This document shows positions 1 through 8,901 of a stretch of DNA of 64,000 nucleotides, in pieces (position 1 is the first letter of the stretch; every line of letters begins with the position of its first letter). Below the pieces are notes generated by a model. It was not told the origin of the DNA. It made no database searches and saw only the letters and a list, made by a program, of their open reading frames with translations. The stretch covers positions 620,001-684,000 of the forward strand of contig NZ_WHNY01000075.1 in the NCBI RefSeq assembly GCF_013141695.1. Reading direction: 5' to 3'. This DNA comes from Paenibacillus plantarum (lineage in GTDB: Bacteria > Bacillota > Bacilli > Paenibacillales > NBRC-103111). The translations under genes and the position numbers were made by a program.

Positions 1-18
1 CAGGAAAGGGGAACCTGT

Positions 19-1140
19 ATGGATAAGGAAGAAGAGAGCACGATTCGTTCGTGGTCGAATGATTCATATCGATATCCGAGAAGCTCGGCGACAAGACGTT
101 ACCTAGTTTCTGCGCTCGTAGGGATCATTATTGTATATTTGCTGTTTTTTGTGCGTTTGCCTTACTTTGTTTTTATGCCGGGGACTGCAGAAGAAATCAA
201 GCCGATGGTGTCGATATCCAAAAGCACTGGCCCGGAAAAAGGGCAGCTTATGCTAACGACCGTTCGCGTAGCGGATGCTAATGTGGTGAACTATTTGGTA
301 GGACTCATTCATCCGTATGAAGAAATCCAGCCCAAAACGTCTGTACTCAAGCAAGGAGAGTCCGAGCAAGAGTATTCACAGCGCCAGGAATACGTCATGT
401 TAACCTCACAGGCTAGTGCGATTCAAGCAGCTTATAGAGAGGCCAAGATCCCTTTTCATATTGATCATGAGGGTGTAATGGTCCTTCAAACAGTCCCAGG
501 TTTATCGGGTGAGAAGGTACTGAAACCAGGTGATGTGCTTTTGAAGGCAGGGGACAAAGAGGTGAAAGTAGCGCAGGATCTACTAGACTCTCTCGCGGGC
601 AAAAAAGCAGGAGACACCATCTCCATTACGTATGCTAGGAAGAAAACGGAAATGCAGACGACGCTGACGTTGGGTGCGTTGCCGCTACAAGAGGGAGAAA
701 AGGTACAGCGGGCAGGGATTGGTGTCGTTCCAGCGGGAATGCAATCGGTAAAGGCCGATCTGGAGGATCAGCAGGTGTCAATTAAAGCCGGAGATATTGG
801 GGGGCCGTCAGCTGGCCTCATGTTTTCATTAGAGATATTCAATCAGCTTGTACCTGAGGATATTACGAAGGGGTATCGCATTGCAGGAACGGGAACAATT
901 GAAGCAGATGGCACCGTAGGACCGATTGGCGGTATTCAACATAAGATTATTGCTGCGGATCGGGAAAAGGCAGAAATTTTCTTTGCACCCAAAAATATGA
1001 CCTACAAAGACGGGACCAAGATCGAGAATTATGCGGATGCGGTCAAAAGAGCAAAGCAAATCAAGACGAAGATGAAAATCGTCGAGATTGGCACGATGGA
1101 AGATGCCTTGAAATATCTAGCAGCTTTGCCTCCGAAATAA
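19..1140 (+). CDS. ylbL: SepM/YlbL family PDZ-domain serine protease
   Basis: Membrane-anchored protease of the Lon-like Ser/Lys class, 373 aa. One transmembrane segment lies at about residues 28-50 after a short basic cytoplasmic N-terminus, so the rest faces outward. A PDZ domain follows (about 120-220, with VPGLSGEKVLKPGDVL), then a Lon-type proteolytic domain. The nucleophile is Ser264 in GGPSAG and the general base is Lys309 in GIQHK. Streptococcal SepM trims a competence peptide and B. subtilis YlbL has been linked to DNA-damage checkpoint recovery; which role applies here cannot be read from the sequence. The ATG follows GGAAAGGGG. In B. subtilis ylbL also lies just upstream of ylbN-rpmF; the intervening ylbM is missing here. 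Confidence 0.93.
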   Translation: MDKEEESTIRSWSNDSYRYPRSSATRRYLVSALVGIIIVYLLFFVRLPYFVFMPGTAEEIKPMVSISKSTGPEKGQLMLTTVRVADANVVNYLVGLIHPYEEIQPKTSVLKQGESEQEYSQRQEYVMLTSQASAIQAAYREAKIPFHIDHEGVMVLQTVPGLSGEKVLKPGDVLLKAGDKEVKVAQDLLDSLAGKKAGDTISITYARKKTEMQTTLTLGALPLQEGEKVQRAGIGVVPAGMQSVKADLEDQQVSIKAGDIGGPSAGLMFSLEIFNQLVPEDITKGYRIAGTGTIEADGTVGPIGGIQHKIIAADREKAEIFFAPKNMTYKDGTKIENYADAVKRAKQIKTKMKIVEIGTMEDALKYLAALPPK

Positions 1141-1171
1141 GTCATATCTAGCTCAAATAATATTATTTAAA

Positions 1172-1201
1172 TTGACAAAAGGTATGCATAATGGATATAA
1201 T
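1172..1201 (+). promoter_or_regulatory. SigA promoter for yceD-rpmF
   Basis: TTGACA at 1172-1177 and TATAAT at 1196-1201, 18 bases apart, both perfect consensus. It lies in the short gap after the protease gene and 27 bases before the YceD start. Confidence 0.85.
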
Positions 1202-1227
1202 AATCTTTGTTTGTTTGGGGTGATATC

Positions 1228-1737
1228 ATGCAAATTCGTTTTAGAGAGCTATCTCTGCAAGGGCAATCGGTACCTATGAGCGAAGTTATGAATTTGACGG
1301 AGCCTTTCGAGGGTCGTCAAGACATTCTTAGCCATGGAACTGTTCATGCGAATCTTCATGCAAAGTATGAAGAAGGAGTAGTTAAAGTTAACGGTTCGTT
1401 AACGCTAGACTTGGAGTTAAGCTGTTCCCGATGCTTAACGCACACTAACCAAACTATTAAGCTTCCATTCAAGGAAGTTTTCATGCAAAAGCCGGAAGAA
1501 GAAGATCCAGAGCTAGACGAGGATATTCATCTGGTGGTTGGGGATAAAGTAGATTTGGAGCCTTACGTTGTAGAGAATGTAGTGGTCGGTTTACCGTACA
1601 TACCACTTTGTGACGAAGCGTGCAAAGGTCTGTGTCCCGTGTGCGGAGAAAATCGCAATCAACGTGATTGCGGCTGTAAGCAGGATAAGATTGATCCTAG
1701 ACTTGCAGGTCTCGCGGACTTTTTTAACAAAGAATAA
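1228..1737 (+). CDS. ylbN: YceD family (DUF177) protein
   Basis: 169 aa. Members of this family are encoded next to rpmF in most bacteria and are connected to 23S rRNA and L32 accumulation; the biochemical role is not settled. Residues 66-69 form a CxxC pair (CSRC) and a second Cys cluster near 130-152 (CDEAC, CPVC, CGC) suggests a bound zinc. The ATG at 1228 is chosen because GGGGTGAT lies 4-5 bases upstream; a TTG at 1207 in the same frame has no ribosome binding site and would overlap the promoter's transcription start. It is followed 37 bases later by rpmF in the same transcript. Confidence 0.9.
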   Translation: MQIRFRELSLQGQSVPMSEVMNLTEPFEGRQDILSHGTVHANLHAKYEEGVVKVNGSLTLDLELSCSRCLTHTNQTIKLPFKEVFMQKPEEEDPELDEDIHLVVGDKVDLEPYVVENVVVGLPYIPLCDEACKGLCPVCGENRNQRDCGCKQDKIDPRLAGLADFFNKE

Positions 1738-1774
1738 GGCAACGCCGAAATTCGTATAAGGAGGTGTTTTGAAT

Positions 1775-1948
1775 ATGGCAGTACCTCAAAGAAGAACGTC
1801 CAAAACTCGTCGCGACAAGCGCCGTACTCACTTTAAATTGGAAGTTCCAGGCATGGTGAAATGTGACCAATGTGCAGAACTGAAGCTAGCACACCACGTG
1901 TGCAAGTCTTGCGGAACTTACAAAAGCAGAGAGATCGTAAAAGCATAA
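1775..1948 (+). CDS. rpmF: 50S ribosomal protein L32
   Basis: 57 aa, [17 protein letters not shown] at the start, which is the L32 signature, followed by two CxxC pairs (CDQC and CKSC) that make the zinc ribbon of the C+ form of L32. Very basic. A strong AAGGAGGTG lies 6 bases before the ATG. It is the second gene of the yceD-rpmF operon and is followed at once by a terminator hairpin. The full zinc-binding set suggests a zinc-dependent rather than zinc-independent paralogue. Confidence 0.97.
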   Translation: MAVPQRRTSKTRRDKRRTHFKLEVPGMVKCDQCAELKLAHHVCKSCGTYKSREIVKA

Positions 1949-1958
1949 GATTGGACAT

Positions 1959-1992
1959 AGTACTTCATCCTAGGTGAGGTGCTATTTTTTTT
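1959..1992 (+). terminator. Rho-independent terminator after rpmF
   Basis: Ten-base stem AGTACTTCAT / GTGAGGTGCT (three G-U pairs) with a 5-base loop, followed by a run of eight T. Ends the yceD-rpmF transcript just upstream of the fapR promoter. Confidence 0.75.
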
Positions 1993-2017
1993 GCTTTCTT
2001 TTTGGTTGTAAATTTAA

Positions 2018-2045
2018 TATACTACAGTTTAGTATCTGGTAATAA
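2018..2045 (+). promoter_or_regulatory. fapR promoter -10 and FapR operator
   Basis: A -10 element TATACT (2018-2023) is followed by the 17-base imperfect palindrome TTAGTATCTGGTAATAA at 2029-2045, one change per arm from the symmetric form TTAGTACC/GGTACTAA. The operator would cover the transcription start. FapR sites in Bacillus have this sequence and position. The -35 is poor (TTTCTT, 17 bases upstream). FapR without malonyl-CoA would therefore repress its own gene and the fab genes downstream. Confidence 0.75.
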
Positions 2046-2066
2046 GATGAGATCTCACGAGATAAG

Positions 2067-2681
2067 GTGGTGCTTACCATCGAACGCCTTCCTAAACGAC
2101 AAAGGCAGCAGCAATTGCTGCAGGCCATTGAAGCGAACCCATTTATGACGGATGAGGAATTGATGCGAACGTTTGGGGTTAGTATCCAAACTGTCCGCTT
2201 GGATCGATTAGAGCTCGGTATTCCTGAATTGCGGGAACGTATGAAGCATATGGCCGTCAAGACGTATGATCCTGTACGTTCACTTCCAATTGATGAAGTT
2301 ATTGGAGAAGTCATTGACTTACAGTTGGATCAGAGCGGTATTTCGATTTTTGAAATTAAAGAAGACCATATTTTTTCCAGAACCAAAATTGCCAGAGGAC
2401 ATCACATTTTCTCACAAGCCAACTCGTTGGCTGTTGCTGTCATCGACGATCCGATTGCATTAACAGCTTCGGCTGATATTCGATTTGTTCGGTCAGTAAA
2501 GCTGGGAGAGAAGTGTGTCGCCAAAGCCTATGTGCGATCTGTTTCCAAAGGGAAAGCACGTGTGGAGGTGTTCACTTACGTGGGCGAAGAGACGGTGTTT
2601 CGAGGCAACTTTGTCATCTTTCATTCGAAGAAAGAGCAACATCTAGATAGGGAGGACAAGCTCCATGCGGATCGCGATTGA
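2067..2681 (+). CDS. fapR: Fatty acid and phospholipid synthesis repressor FapR
   Basis: About 200 aa. An N-terminal helix-turn-helix (about residues 26-50, [22 protein letters not shown]) is followed by a hot-dog effector domain that binds malonyl-CoA, with [18 protein letters not shown] and [10 protein letters not shown] well kept. FapR represses fab and plsX genes until malonyl-CoA rises. The start is uncertain. GTG codons at 2067 and 2070 have no well-spaced ribosome binding site, whereas a perfect AAGGTGG at 2064-2070 is 8 bases before an in-frame ATC at 2079 (protein then begins at [10 protein letters not shown]). It overlaps plsX by 17 bases and is autoregulated through the operator just upstream. 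Confidence 0.95.
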   Translation: MVLTIERLPKRQRQQQLLQAIEANPFMTDEELMRTFGVSIQTVRLDRLELGIPELRERMKHMAVKTYDPVRSLPIDEVIGEVIDLQLDQSGISIFEIKEDHIFSRTKIARGHHIFSQANSLAVAVIDDPIALTASADIRFVRSVKLGEKCVAKAYVRSVSKGKARVEVFTYVGEETVFRGNFVIFHSKKEQHLDREDKLHADRD

Positions 2682-3669
2682 TGCAATGGGCGGAGATCAT
2701 GCGCCTAAGATCGTAGTTGAGGGTGCTCTCGCAGCGGCGAAAGAGTGGAAGGACGTACATATCATTCTAGTCGGCAACAGCGCAACGATAGAAGCTCACC
2801 TCACAGAGAGGCCGGATAACCTAACGATTCGTCACGCGGAAGAAGTCATTGAAGCCGAGGATGAGCCGGTTAAAGCGGTTCGTCGGAAGAAAGACGCTTC
2901 CATGGTTGTGGCAGGAAGACTAGTTCGAGAGAAAGAAGCAGAAGCTATGATTTCTGCAGGTAATACTGGCGCATTAATGACGACTGGATTGCTTGTTGTA
3001 GGAAGAATTCCTGGCATTGAACGTCCAGCATTAGCGCCAATGATCCCGACGATGGACGGTCATGGCGTGCTTGCCTTGGATTTGGGAGCGAATATGGATG
3101 CAACCCCAGAGCAATTGATCCAATATGCGATTATGGGCAGCATTTATCGTTCCAAAGTACATGGTGTTGACAAACCTCGCGTAGGCTTGTTGAATGTAGG
3201 GACGGAATCGACCAAAGGGAATGAATTAACCAAAGCAGCATATCCTTTATTGGAACAAGCTCCGATTCATTTTGTGGGTAATGTAGAGTCCTCGCAGGTG
3301 CTGCGCGCGCAATGTGACGTTATTGTTTGCGATGGCTTTGCTGGAAATATTATGTTGAAAACATTGGAGGGCGCTGCGTCCACCATTTTCTCAGCTTTAA
3401 AGCAGGAATTTACGAAATCCATATTCACCAAGCTTGCAGCAGCCGTGTTGAAGCCTGGGTTGACGCAATTCCGCAAGAAGTTGGATTATAATGAACATGG
3501 AGCTGCACCTTTTCTAGGTATTGATGGACTAGTTCTCAAAAGTCACGGTTCATCCGATGCAAATGCTATTAAGAATGCCGTACGTCAAGCAAGAATCGCG
3601 TTACAAAATGATTTGGTTGGCACCATATCTGCCGAAATTAGCCGCGGGAAGCGAGATATAACAACATGA
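2665..3669 (+). CDS. plsX: Phosphate acyltransferase PlsX
   Basis: 334 aa, full length. Converts acyl-ACP and phosphate into acyl-phosphate, the donor used by PlsY to make lysophosphatidic acid; peripheral membrane enzyme. [14 protein letters not shown] at the start, [10 protein letters not shown] near residue 92, and [12 protein letters not shown] near 220 are the family motifs. GGGAGGAC lies 8 bases before the ATG. The start lies inside the end of fapR and the stop overlaps the fabH start by four bases (ATGA), so translation is coupled. Its place after fapR follows the Bacillus arrangement and puts it under FapR control. Confidence 0.97.
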   Translation: MRIAIDAMGGDHAPKIVVEGALAAAKEWKDVHIILVGNSATIEAHLTERPDNLTIRHAEEVIEAEDEPVKAVRRKKDASMVVAGRLVREKEAEAMISAGNTGALMTTGLLVVGRIPGIERPALAPMIPTMDGHGVLALDLGANMDATPEQLIQYAIMGSIYRSKVHGVDKPRVGLLNVGTESTKGNELTKAAYPLLEQAPIHFVGNVESSQVLRAQCDVIVCDGFAGNIMLKTLEGAASTIFSALKQEFTKSIFTKLAAAVLKPGLTQFRKKLDYNEHGAAPFLGIDGLVLKSHGSSDANAIKNAVRQARIALQNDLVGTISAEISRGKRDITT

Positions 3670-4652
3670 ACTTAATACCGGTTGGGGTACTCGGAACGGG
3701 TAAATATGTACCAGAACGCATTTTAACGAATCAAGAACTAGAGACCATGGTGGAAACGAATGATGAGTGGATCGTGTCCCGAACAGGCATCCGTGAGAGA
3801 AGAATCGCAGCAGAAGGACAAGCTACGTCTGATCTCTGCTTTGAAGCTTCCAAAGTAGCGCTGTCGAATGCAGGGATTACAGCAGATCAACTGGATTTGA
3901 TTATCGTAGCAACGATTACACCGGATATGTCATTCCCTTCAACAGCATGTATTCTTCAAGAGAAACTGGGAGCGAAGAAAGCAGCGGCGTTTGACTTATC
4001 AGCAGCTTGTTCAGGTTTCGTCTATGGATTAGCGAATGCCACTAATTTCATCGCGACAGGTACATATAAATACGCGCTTGTCATTGGCGCAGATTGTTTG
4101 TCCAAAATTACCGATTACACGGACCGCAATACCTGCATTTTATTTGGAGATGGAGCGGGCGCAGTTGTGATTGGCGAAGTGCCGGAAGAAAGAGGCTTCA
4201 AATCCTTTGAATTAGGCGCTGACGGTACCGGAGGTCCTCTTCTGAAAATTGAAGGCGGCGGTTCTCGTAATCCTGCTTCGCAGAACTCTCTTGACCAACG
4301 TTTGCACTATATCTATATGGCGGGCGCTGAGGTATTTAAGTTTGCTGTTCGCATTATGGGGAATGCTGCGGATGAAGCTCTTCGTAAAGCGGGTTGGGAG
4401 AAAACGGATATTGATCTGCTTGTACCTCACCAAGCCAATATGAGAATTATTCAATCCTCACTGAATCGCTTGGAATTATCGGAAGACAAATGTATGATTA
4501 ACTTGGACAAGTACGGCAATATGTCAGCTGCTTCCATTCCAGTTGCCTTAGCAGAAGCTTCCGAGCAAGGCAGATTAAACGAAGGTGATCGACTTATCTT
4601 AGTTGGATTTGGCGGCGGACTCACTTGGGGTGCGACAGCATTAGTTTGGTAA
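3666..4652 (+). CDS. fabH: 3-oxoacyl-ACP synthase III
   Basis: 328 aa ketoacyl synthase that starts fatty acid synthesis by condensing an acyl-CoA primer with malonyl-ACP. The Cys-His-Asn triad is visible: Cys115 in AACSGF, His255 in PHQANMRI and Asn285 in NMSAAS. In Bacillus-type organisms FabH prefers branched primers derived from isoleucine, leucine and valine; that specificity is inferred, not seen. The start is coupled to plsX by an ATGA overlap. In B. subtilis the fabH copies are elsewhere on the chromosome, so the position here between plsX and fabD is the arrangement of other Firmicutes. Confidence 0.97.
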   Translation: MNLIPVGVLGTGKYVPERILTNQELETMVETNDEWIVSRTGIRERRIAAEGQATSDLCFEASKVALSNAGITADQLDLIIVATITPDMSFPSTACILQEKLGAKKAAAFDLSAACSGFVYGLANATNFIATGTYKYALVIGADCLSKITDYTDRNTCILFGDGAGAVVIGEVPEERGFKSFELGADGTGGPLLKIEGGGSRNPASQNSLDQRLHYIYMAGAEVFKFAVRIMGNAADEALRKAGWEKTDIDLLVPHQANMRIIQSSLNRLELSEDKCMINLDKYGNMSAASIPVALAEASEQGRLNEGDRLILVGFGGGLTWGATALVW

Positions 4653-4721
4653 TTAGTTTGATGAACTTATTTATGACGTAAAAATGACTGATTATATCGT
4701 GGAAGGGGATCCTTTTCTCGT

Positions 4722-5672
4722 ATGGGTAAAATAGCATTTGTATTTCCGGGCCAAGGCTCTCAATCCGTTGGTATGGGAGCTGACCTATATGGCGCGTTGC
4801 CAGCTGCCAAGGACTATTTCGACCGCGCGAATGAAGCGCTAGGTTTTTCTTTGTCTGATCTGATCTTCCAAGGTCCAGAGGACCAACTGAAGATCACGTA
4901 CCACACGCAGCCCGCGCTGCTCACGACAAGCATCGCTTGTCTGGAAGCGTTCAAGGCTGCTGGCATCACACCGGACTATGTTGCAGGGCATAGTCTAGGT
5001 GAGTACAGCGCGCTCGTCGCAGCCGGCGTGCTCGCGTTCGAAGACGCGGTCCGCACGGTGCGGGCCCGCGGCGAGTTCATGGAACAGGCCGTCCCTGGCG
5101 GCCTGGGTGCCATGGCAGCCGTGCTGGGAGCCGAGCGCGGAGCGCTGACGGAGCTTTGCACGGCAATCACCAGCGGCGGCTCCGTCGTGGAGCTCGCCAA
5201 TGTGAACTGCCCGGGACAGATTGTCGTCTCGGGCAGTAAGGAAGGCGTTGCAGCGGTTGTTGAGCGCTGCAAGGAAGCTGGCGCGAAGCGTGCCATCCCG
5301 CTTGAAGTGAGCGGGCCGTTTCACTCGTCCCTCATGAAGCCAGCCTCGGAGCGCCTCGCAGAGGTGCTCGCGTCCATCGAGATGAAGGATGCAGCCGTGC
5401 CCGTTGTCGCTAACGTAACGGCTCGTCCTGTGACCCAGCCGAGCGAAATTCGCGGCTTGCTGGTGGAACAGGTGTATTCCCCTGTACTTTGGGAAGACAC
5501 GATCTCGTACCTGATCAGCGAAGGCGTAGATACGTTCATCGAGCTTGGCTCGGGAACGGTACTTGCCGGCTTGATCAAGAAAGTCGACAAAACGGTGAAA
5601 ACCGTGTCGATCGGCAGCTTGGAAGCGCTGGACAAGTACAAGCAGGAGGTGCTCAATCATGTTAACGGGTAA
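4722..5672 (+). CDS. fabD: Malonyl-CoA:ACP transacylase
   Basis: 316 aa. Moves malonate from CoA to acyl carrier protein, supplying the elongation cycle. The nucleophile is Ser91 in GHSLGEY and its partner is His201 in [14 protein letters not shown] is near the N-terminus. GGAAGGGG lies about 12 bases before the ATG. The codons from about 4900 to 5640 are far more GC-rich than those of fabH and fabG on either side (44 of 60 bases are G or C at 5041-5100), while the first 180 bases look like the neighbours. The reading frame is intact throughout. It overlaps fabG by 14 bases. Confidence 0.96.
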   Translation: MGKIAFVFPGQGSQSVGMGADLYGALPAAKDYFDRANEALGFSLSDLIFQGPEDQLKITYHTQPALLTTSIACLEAFKAAGITPDYVAGHSLGEYSALVAAGVLAFEDAVRTVRARGEFMEQAVPGGLGAMAAVLGAERGALTELCTAITSGGSVVELANVNCPGQIVVSGSKEGVAAVVERCKEAGAKRAIPLEVSGPFHSSLMKPASERLAEVLASIEMKDAAVPVVANVTARPVTQPSEIRGLLVEQVYSPVLWEDTISYLISEGVDTFIELGSGTVLAGLIKKVDKTVKTVSIGSLEALDKYKQEVLNHVNG

Positions 5673-6399
5673 AGTGGCGCTAGTCACAGGAGCTTCACGT
5701 GGCATTGGGCGGGCAATTGCTTTGCACTTGGCCGAGCATGGGGCCGATGTAGTGGTTAACTACGCAGGTAGTGAAGCCGCTGCTGGTGAGGTTGTAGCTG
5801 CGATTGAAGCGATGGGCCGCAAAGCAATTAAATTGCGCGCAGACGTGAGCAGCTATCAAGAATCTGACGATCTTGTGAAGCAAACGTTAGAAGTTTTTGG
5901 TAAAATTGATATTCTCGTGAATAATGCGGGCATAACAAGAGACAATTTAATCATGCGAATGAAAGAAGAAGAATTCGATCAAGTGATCGCTACCAATCTC
6001 AAAGGCGTGTTCAACTGTGTCAAAGCCGTTACACGTCCGATGATGAAGCAGCGCTTCGGTCGAATTATCAATATATCTTCTGTAGTTGGTGTGCTCGGTA
6101 ACCCCGGTCAAGCCAATTATGTAGCAGCAAAAGCAGGTGTAATCGGACTAACGAAAGCTACAGCGAGAGAGCTATCCTCGCGTGGCATTACCGTGAACGC
6201 CGTTGCGCCAGGCTTTATTGAAACCGATATGACAGACAAATTGTCTGCTGAGATGCGTGAACAAATGCTGAAGCAAATCCCGCTGGAACGCCTTGGGCAG
6301 CCAGAGGAAATTGCGAAGGTAGTTCGCTTCTTAGCTTCTGACGATGCCTCATACATGACAGGGCAAACGCTCCATGTAGATGGTGGAATGTACATGTAA
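5659..6399 (+). CDS. fabG: 3-oxoacyl-ACP reductase
   Basis: 246 aa short-chain dehydrogenase that reduces 3-oxoacyl-ACP with NADPH in each elongation cycle. The nucleotide site TGASRGIG is at residues 10-17, NNAG follows near 90, and the catalytic Ser141, Tyr154 (YVAAK) and Lys158 are in place. Full family length. The ribosome binding site AGGAGGT lies within the end of fabD and the ATG overlaps that gene by 14 bases. Codon use returns to the window average, in contrast to fabD. Confidence 0.97.
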   Translation: MLTGKVALVTGASRGIGRAIALHLAEHGADVVVNYAGSEAAAGEVVAAIEAMGRKAIKLRADVSSYQESDDLVKQTLEVFGKIDILVNNAGITRDNLIMRMKEEEFDQVIATNLKGVFNCVKAVTRPMMKQRFGRIINISSVVGVLGNPGQANYVAAKAGVIGLTKATARELSSRGITVNAVAPGFIETDMTDKLSAEMREQMLKQIPLERLGQPEEIAKVVRFLASDDASYMTGQTLHVDGGMYM

Positions 6400-6412
6400 G
6401 TTTCTGTAAAAT

Positions 6413-6462
6413 GAGAATCTCAAAATTGTCTACTGGCAATCTGTCAAAGATTCTCGTATAAT
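6413..6462 (+). promoter_or_regulatory. acpP promoter framed by an 8-base inverted repeat
   Basis: CTGGCA at 6433-6438 and TATAAT at 6457-6462, 18 bases apart, form a SigA-type promoter. An exact inverted repeat, GAGAATCT (6413-6420) and AGATTCTC (6448-6455), brackets the -35 and ends one base before the -10, which would suit a repressor or a cruciform. A separate acpP promoter is known in B. subtilis. Confidence 0.6.
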
Positions 6463-6484
6463 ACCAAATGAGGAGGTGAACCGG

Positions 6485-6718
6485 ATGTCCGACGTATTGG
6501 ATCGTGTTAAACGAATTGTAGTCGATCGTCTAGGGGTTGATGAAGCTGAAGTCACCCTCGAAGCATCTTTCAAAGAAGACCTAGGTGCTGATTCTCTCGA
6601 TGTAGTTGAATTAGTAATGGAATTAGAAGATGAGTTCGATTTAGAAATTTCAGATGAAGATGCTGAGAAGATTACGACAGTAGGAGAAGTTACGAATTAC
6701 ATAAAATCTCATACGTAA
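6485..6718 (+). CDS. acpP: Acyl carrier protein
   Basis: 77 aa, strongly acidic, [16 protein letters not shown]. The phosphopantetheine attachment site is Ser37 in GADSLD. It carries the growing acyl chain between the Fab enzymes in this cluster and on to PlsX. The ATG at 6485 is set by AGGAGGTGA 6 bases upstream; a GTG within that ribosome binding site (6476) is in frame but not credible. It has its own promoter and is followed by a hairpin that may partly end transcription, which fits the need for far more ACP than enzyme. Confidence 0.98.
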   Translation: MSDVLDRVKRIVVDRLGVDEAEVTLEASFKEDLGADSLDVVELVMELEDEFDLEISDEDAEKITTVGEVTNYIKSHT

Positions 6719-6728
6719 TAGTCTACAG

Positions 6729-6768
6729 AGTCCCGTTTCTAATAAAGACGGGACTTCTCTCCTTTCTC
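6729..6768 (+). terminator. Hairpin after acpP, probable partial terminator
   Basis: Perfect 8-base stem AGTCCCGT (6729-6736) / ACGGGACT (6748-6755) with an 11-base loop, followed by a pyrimidine-rich but interrupted T tract. The weak T tract suggests read-through into fabF. Confidence 0.55.
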
Positions 6769-6809
6769 ACTAATAAAAAATATGAATGACTACATAGAAG
6801 GTGGTACAA

Positions 6810-8045
6810 ATGAACAGAGTTGTAATTACAGGTATGGGCGTAGTTACTGCCCTTGGTCAAGATTTAGAAACATTCTGGGGAAACCTTTCTTCGGGTAAAT
6901 CTGGAGTAGGTTTGATTGAGAATTTTGATGTAAGCGAATACCCAACACAGATAGCGGCTGAAATTAAAGACTTCAATATTGAGAACTATGTGGATCGCAA
7001 AGAATCTCGCCGGATGGACCGTTTCGTTCAATTCGCAGTTGCAGGCGCTTTAAATGCACTCAAGGATGCGAATTTGAATGTGAAGGAAGATACAGATCCG
7101 GAGCGCGTAGGCGTTTCAGTTGGATCAGGCATTGGCGGTTTGAATACATGGGAAGAGCAGCATCGCATTTTGTTAGAAAAGGGTCCTAAACGTGTTTCTC
7201 CTTTCTTTATCCCGATGATGATTGCGAACATGGCATCTGGTCATGTATCGATGGTCACGGGAGCGAAAGGGCCGAACTCCACAGCTGTAACGGCTTGCGC
7301 AACAGGCACGCACTCCATTGGTGATTCTTTCAAAATGATTCAACGTGGCGATGCAGATGTGATGATTTGTGGTGGTGCTGAAGCAACGATTACGCCGATT
7401 GGTGTAGCAGGTTTCTGCGCACTGCGTGCGATGTCAACGCGCAATGAAGAGCCGCATTTGGCAAGTCGTCCTTTCGATACAGGTCGCGATGGCTTTGTTA
7501 TGGGTGAAGGCGCTGGTGTACTCATTCTGGAGTCATTAGAGCATGCTCAGAAGCGTGGCGCACGTATCTATGCAGAAGTTATCGGCTACGGCATGAGCGG
7601 TGACGCTTATCATATGACAGATCCAGACCCAGATGGCGCTGCGCGTTGTATGGTGAAAGCGATCAAGGATGCAGGGATTACGCCTGATGCGATTTCTTAC
7701 ATTAATGCACACGGCACATCAACGCCTGTTGGTGATAAATCAGAAACGATTGCCATTAAGAAAGCACTAGGTGATCATGCTTATAAGGTTGCTGTTAGCT
7801 CGACGAAATCCATGACAGGTCATTTACTTGGCGCTGCGGGCGGTGTGGAAGCTGTCATTTGCGGATTAACAATCGCTAATAAGCTTATCGCACCTACAAT
7901 CAACTTGGATAATCAAGATCCAGAGTGTGATTTGGATTATGTACCAAACAAAGCACGTGAAGCGAACGTAGATATTGCGATGTCGAACTCCTTCGGTTTC
8001 GGCGGTCATAATGCCACGATCATCATGAAAAAATTTCAAGCATAA
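6810..8045 (+). CDS. fabF: 3-oxoacyl-ACP synthase II
   Basis: 411 aa elongating ketoacyl synthase; condenses acyl-ACP with malonyl-ACP and governs temperature-dependent chain length in many bacteria. The Cys-His-His triad is Cys163 (TACATG), His301 (NAHGTST) and His338 (GHLLGAAG). The ATG at 6810 is set by GAAGGTGG 7 bases upstream; an in-frame GTG at 6801 lies inside that site. FabF is the target of cerulenin and platensimycin. It closes the fatty acid part of the cluster. Confidence 0.97.
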   Translation: MNRVVITGMGVVTALGQDLETFWGNLSSGKSGVGLIENFDVSEYPTQIAAEIKDFNIENYVDRKESRRMDRFVQFAVAGALNALKDANLNVKEDTDPERVGVSVGSGIGGLNTWEEQHRILLEKGPKRVSPFFIPMMIANMASGHVSMVTGAKGPNSTAVTACATGTHSIGDSFKMIQRGDADVMICGGAEATITPIGVAGFCALRAMSTRNEEPHLASRPFDTGRDGFVMGEGAGVLILESLEHAQKRGARIYAEVIGYGMSGDAYHMTDPDPDGAARCMVKAIKDAGITPDAISYINAHGTSTPVGDKSETIAIKKALGDHAYKVAVSSTKSMTGHLLGAAGGVEAVICGLTIANKLIAPTINLDNQDPECDLDYVPNKAREANVDIAMSNSFGFGGHNATIIMKKFQA

Positions 8046-8090
8046 TTACCATGCCAGTGACGAAAGATAACGGAATATCATTCTCTCCGG

Positions 8091-8807
8091 GTGGTGAAGT
8101 ACGACGTGAACCGTGAAATTAAAGATTTACAGAAGCAGTTAGGTGTTTCTTTCCGCAAAATGGAGCTGTTGAAACAAGCTTTCACACATTCTTCTTATGT
8201 GAATGAACATCGCATTGCTGGACATAAAGACAATGAACGGCTTGAGTTTCTTGGAGATGCCGTACTCGAATTAACAGTTTCGGAATTTTTATATGAATCT
8301 TATCCTGGGCGTTCAGAAGGTGAATTAACGAAGCTGAGGGCATCCATTGTCTGCGAGCCGTCGCTCGTAACATTTGCCGAAGATTTGGATTTTGGATCTT
8401 TTGTCTTATTAGGCAAAGGAGAAGAGCTGACGGGAGGACGCTCTCGGCCAGCTTTGTTGGCAGATGTGTTTGAATCCTTTGTTGGCGCTTTATATCTAGA
8501 CCAAGGATTGGATACGGTAAAGGCGTTTCTACAGAAGCATGTATTCGCCAAAATCTCCAGTGAGGGCAAGCTGCTTGTGATTGATTACAAGACACAATTA
8601 CAAGAGCATACCCAACATCATAATATGGGTTCCTTGGAATACCGGATTGTGAATGAACGTGGGCCAGCACATGAGCGCGAGTTCGTTGCAGAAGTGCACA
8701 TGGATAGCGAGCTTCTGGGAACCGGTGCAGGTCGTTCTAAGAAAGAGGCGGAACAGCAGGCTGCTGCTGGTGCACTGTCCAAATTAAACGTAACCGTACT
8801 ACGATAG
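8091..8807 (+). CDS. rnc: Ribonuclease III
   Basis: 238 aa double-strand RNA endonuclease that processes rRNA precursors and the SRP RNA. The signature [10 protein letters not shown] gives catalytic Glu52 and Asp56; Asp125 and Glu128 (LADVFE) complete the metal site. A double-stranded RNA binding domain occupies about 165-235, ending with the KKEAEQQAA helix. The start is not certain: two adjacent GTG codons (8091 and 8094) have only a weak CCGGG before them. rnc-smc-ftsY is the standard Bacillus order. Confidence 0.95.
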   Translation: MVKYDVNREIKDLQKQLGVSFRKMELLKQAFTHSSYVNEHRIAGHKDNERLEFLGDAVLELTVSEFLYESYPGRSEGELTKLRASIVCEPSLVTFAEDLDFGSFVLLGKGEELTGGRSRPALLADVFESFVGALYLDQGLDTVKAFLQKHVFAKISSEGKLLVIDYKTQLQEHTQHHNMGSLEYRIVNERGPAHEREFVAEVHMDSELLGTGAGRSKKEAEQQAAAGALSKLNVTVLR

Positions 8808-8822
8808 TGGAATAACCAGAAG

Positions 8823-8852
8823 AGGCGGCAGCTGCTGCCTTTTTTGTTTTTT
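8823..8852 (+). terminator. Terminator after rnc
   Basis: Stem AGGCGGC (8823-8829) / GCTGCCT (8834-8840), loop AGCT, then TTTTTTG and a second T run. Confidence 0.75.
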
Positions 8853-8901
8853 TCTCTTATTTTGATAGGTGATATGTTACAATACTTTTTGAGGTGAGAC
8901 C

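Noticed and set aside
4656-4672. TTAGTTTGATGAACTTA before fabD as a second FapR site
   Set aside because: Only the outer bases fit; the central ACC/GGT core of the site is missing and no promoter is evident.
4995-5705. 236-aa open frame on the minus strand across fabD
   Set aside because: It is antisense to a clear fabD, comes from the GC-rich patch where stop codons are scarce, and has no ribosome binding site or familiar motif.
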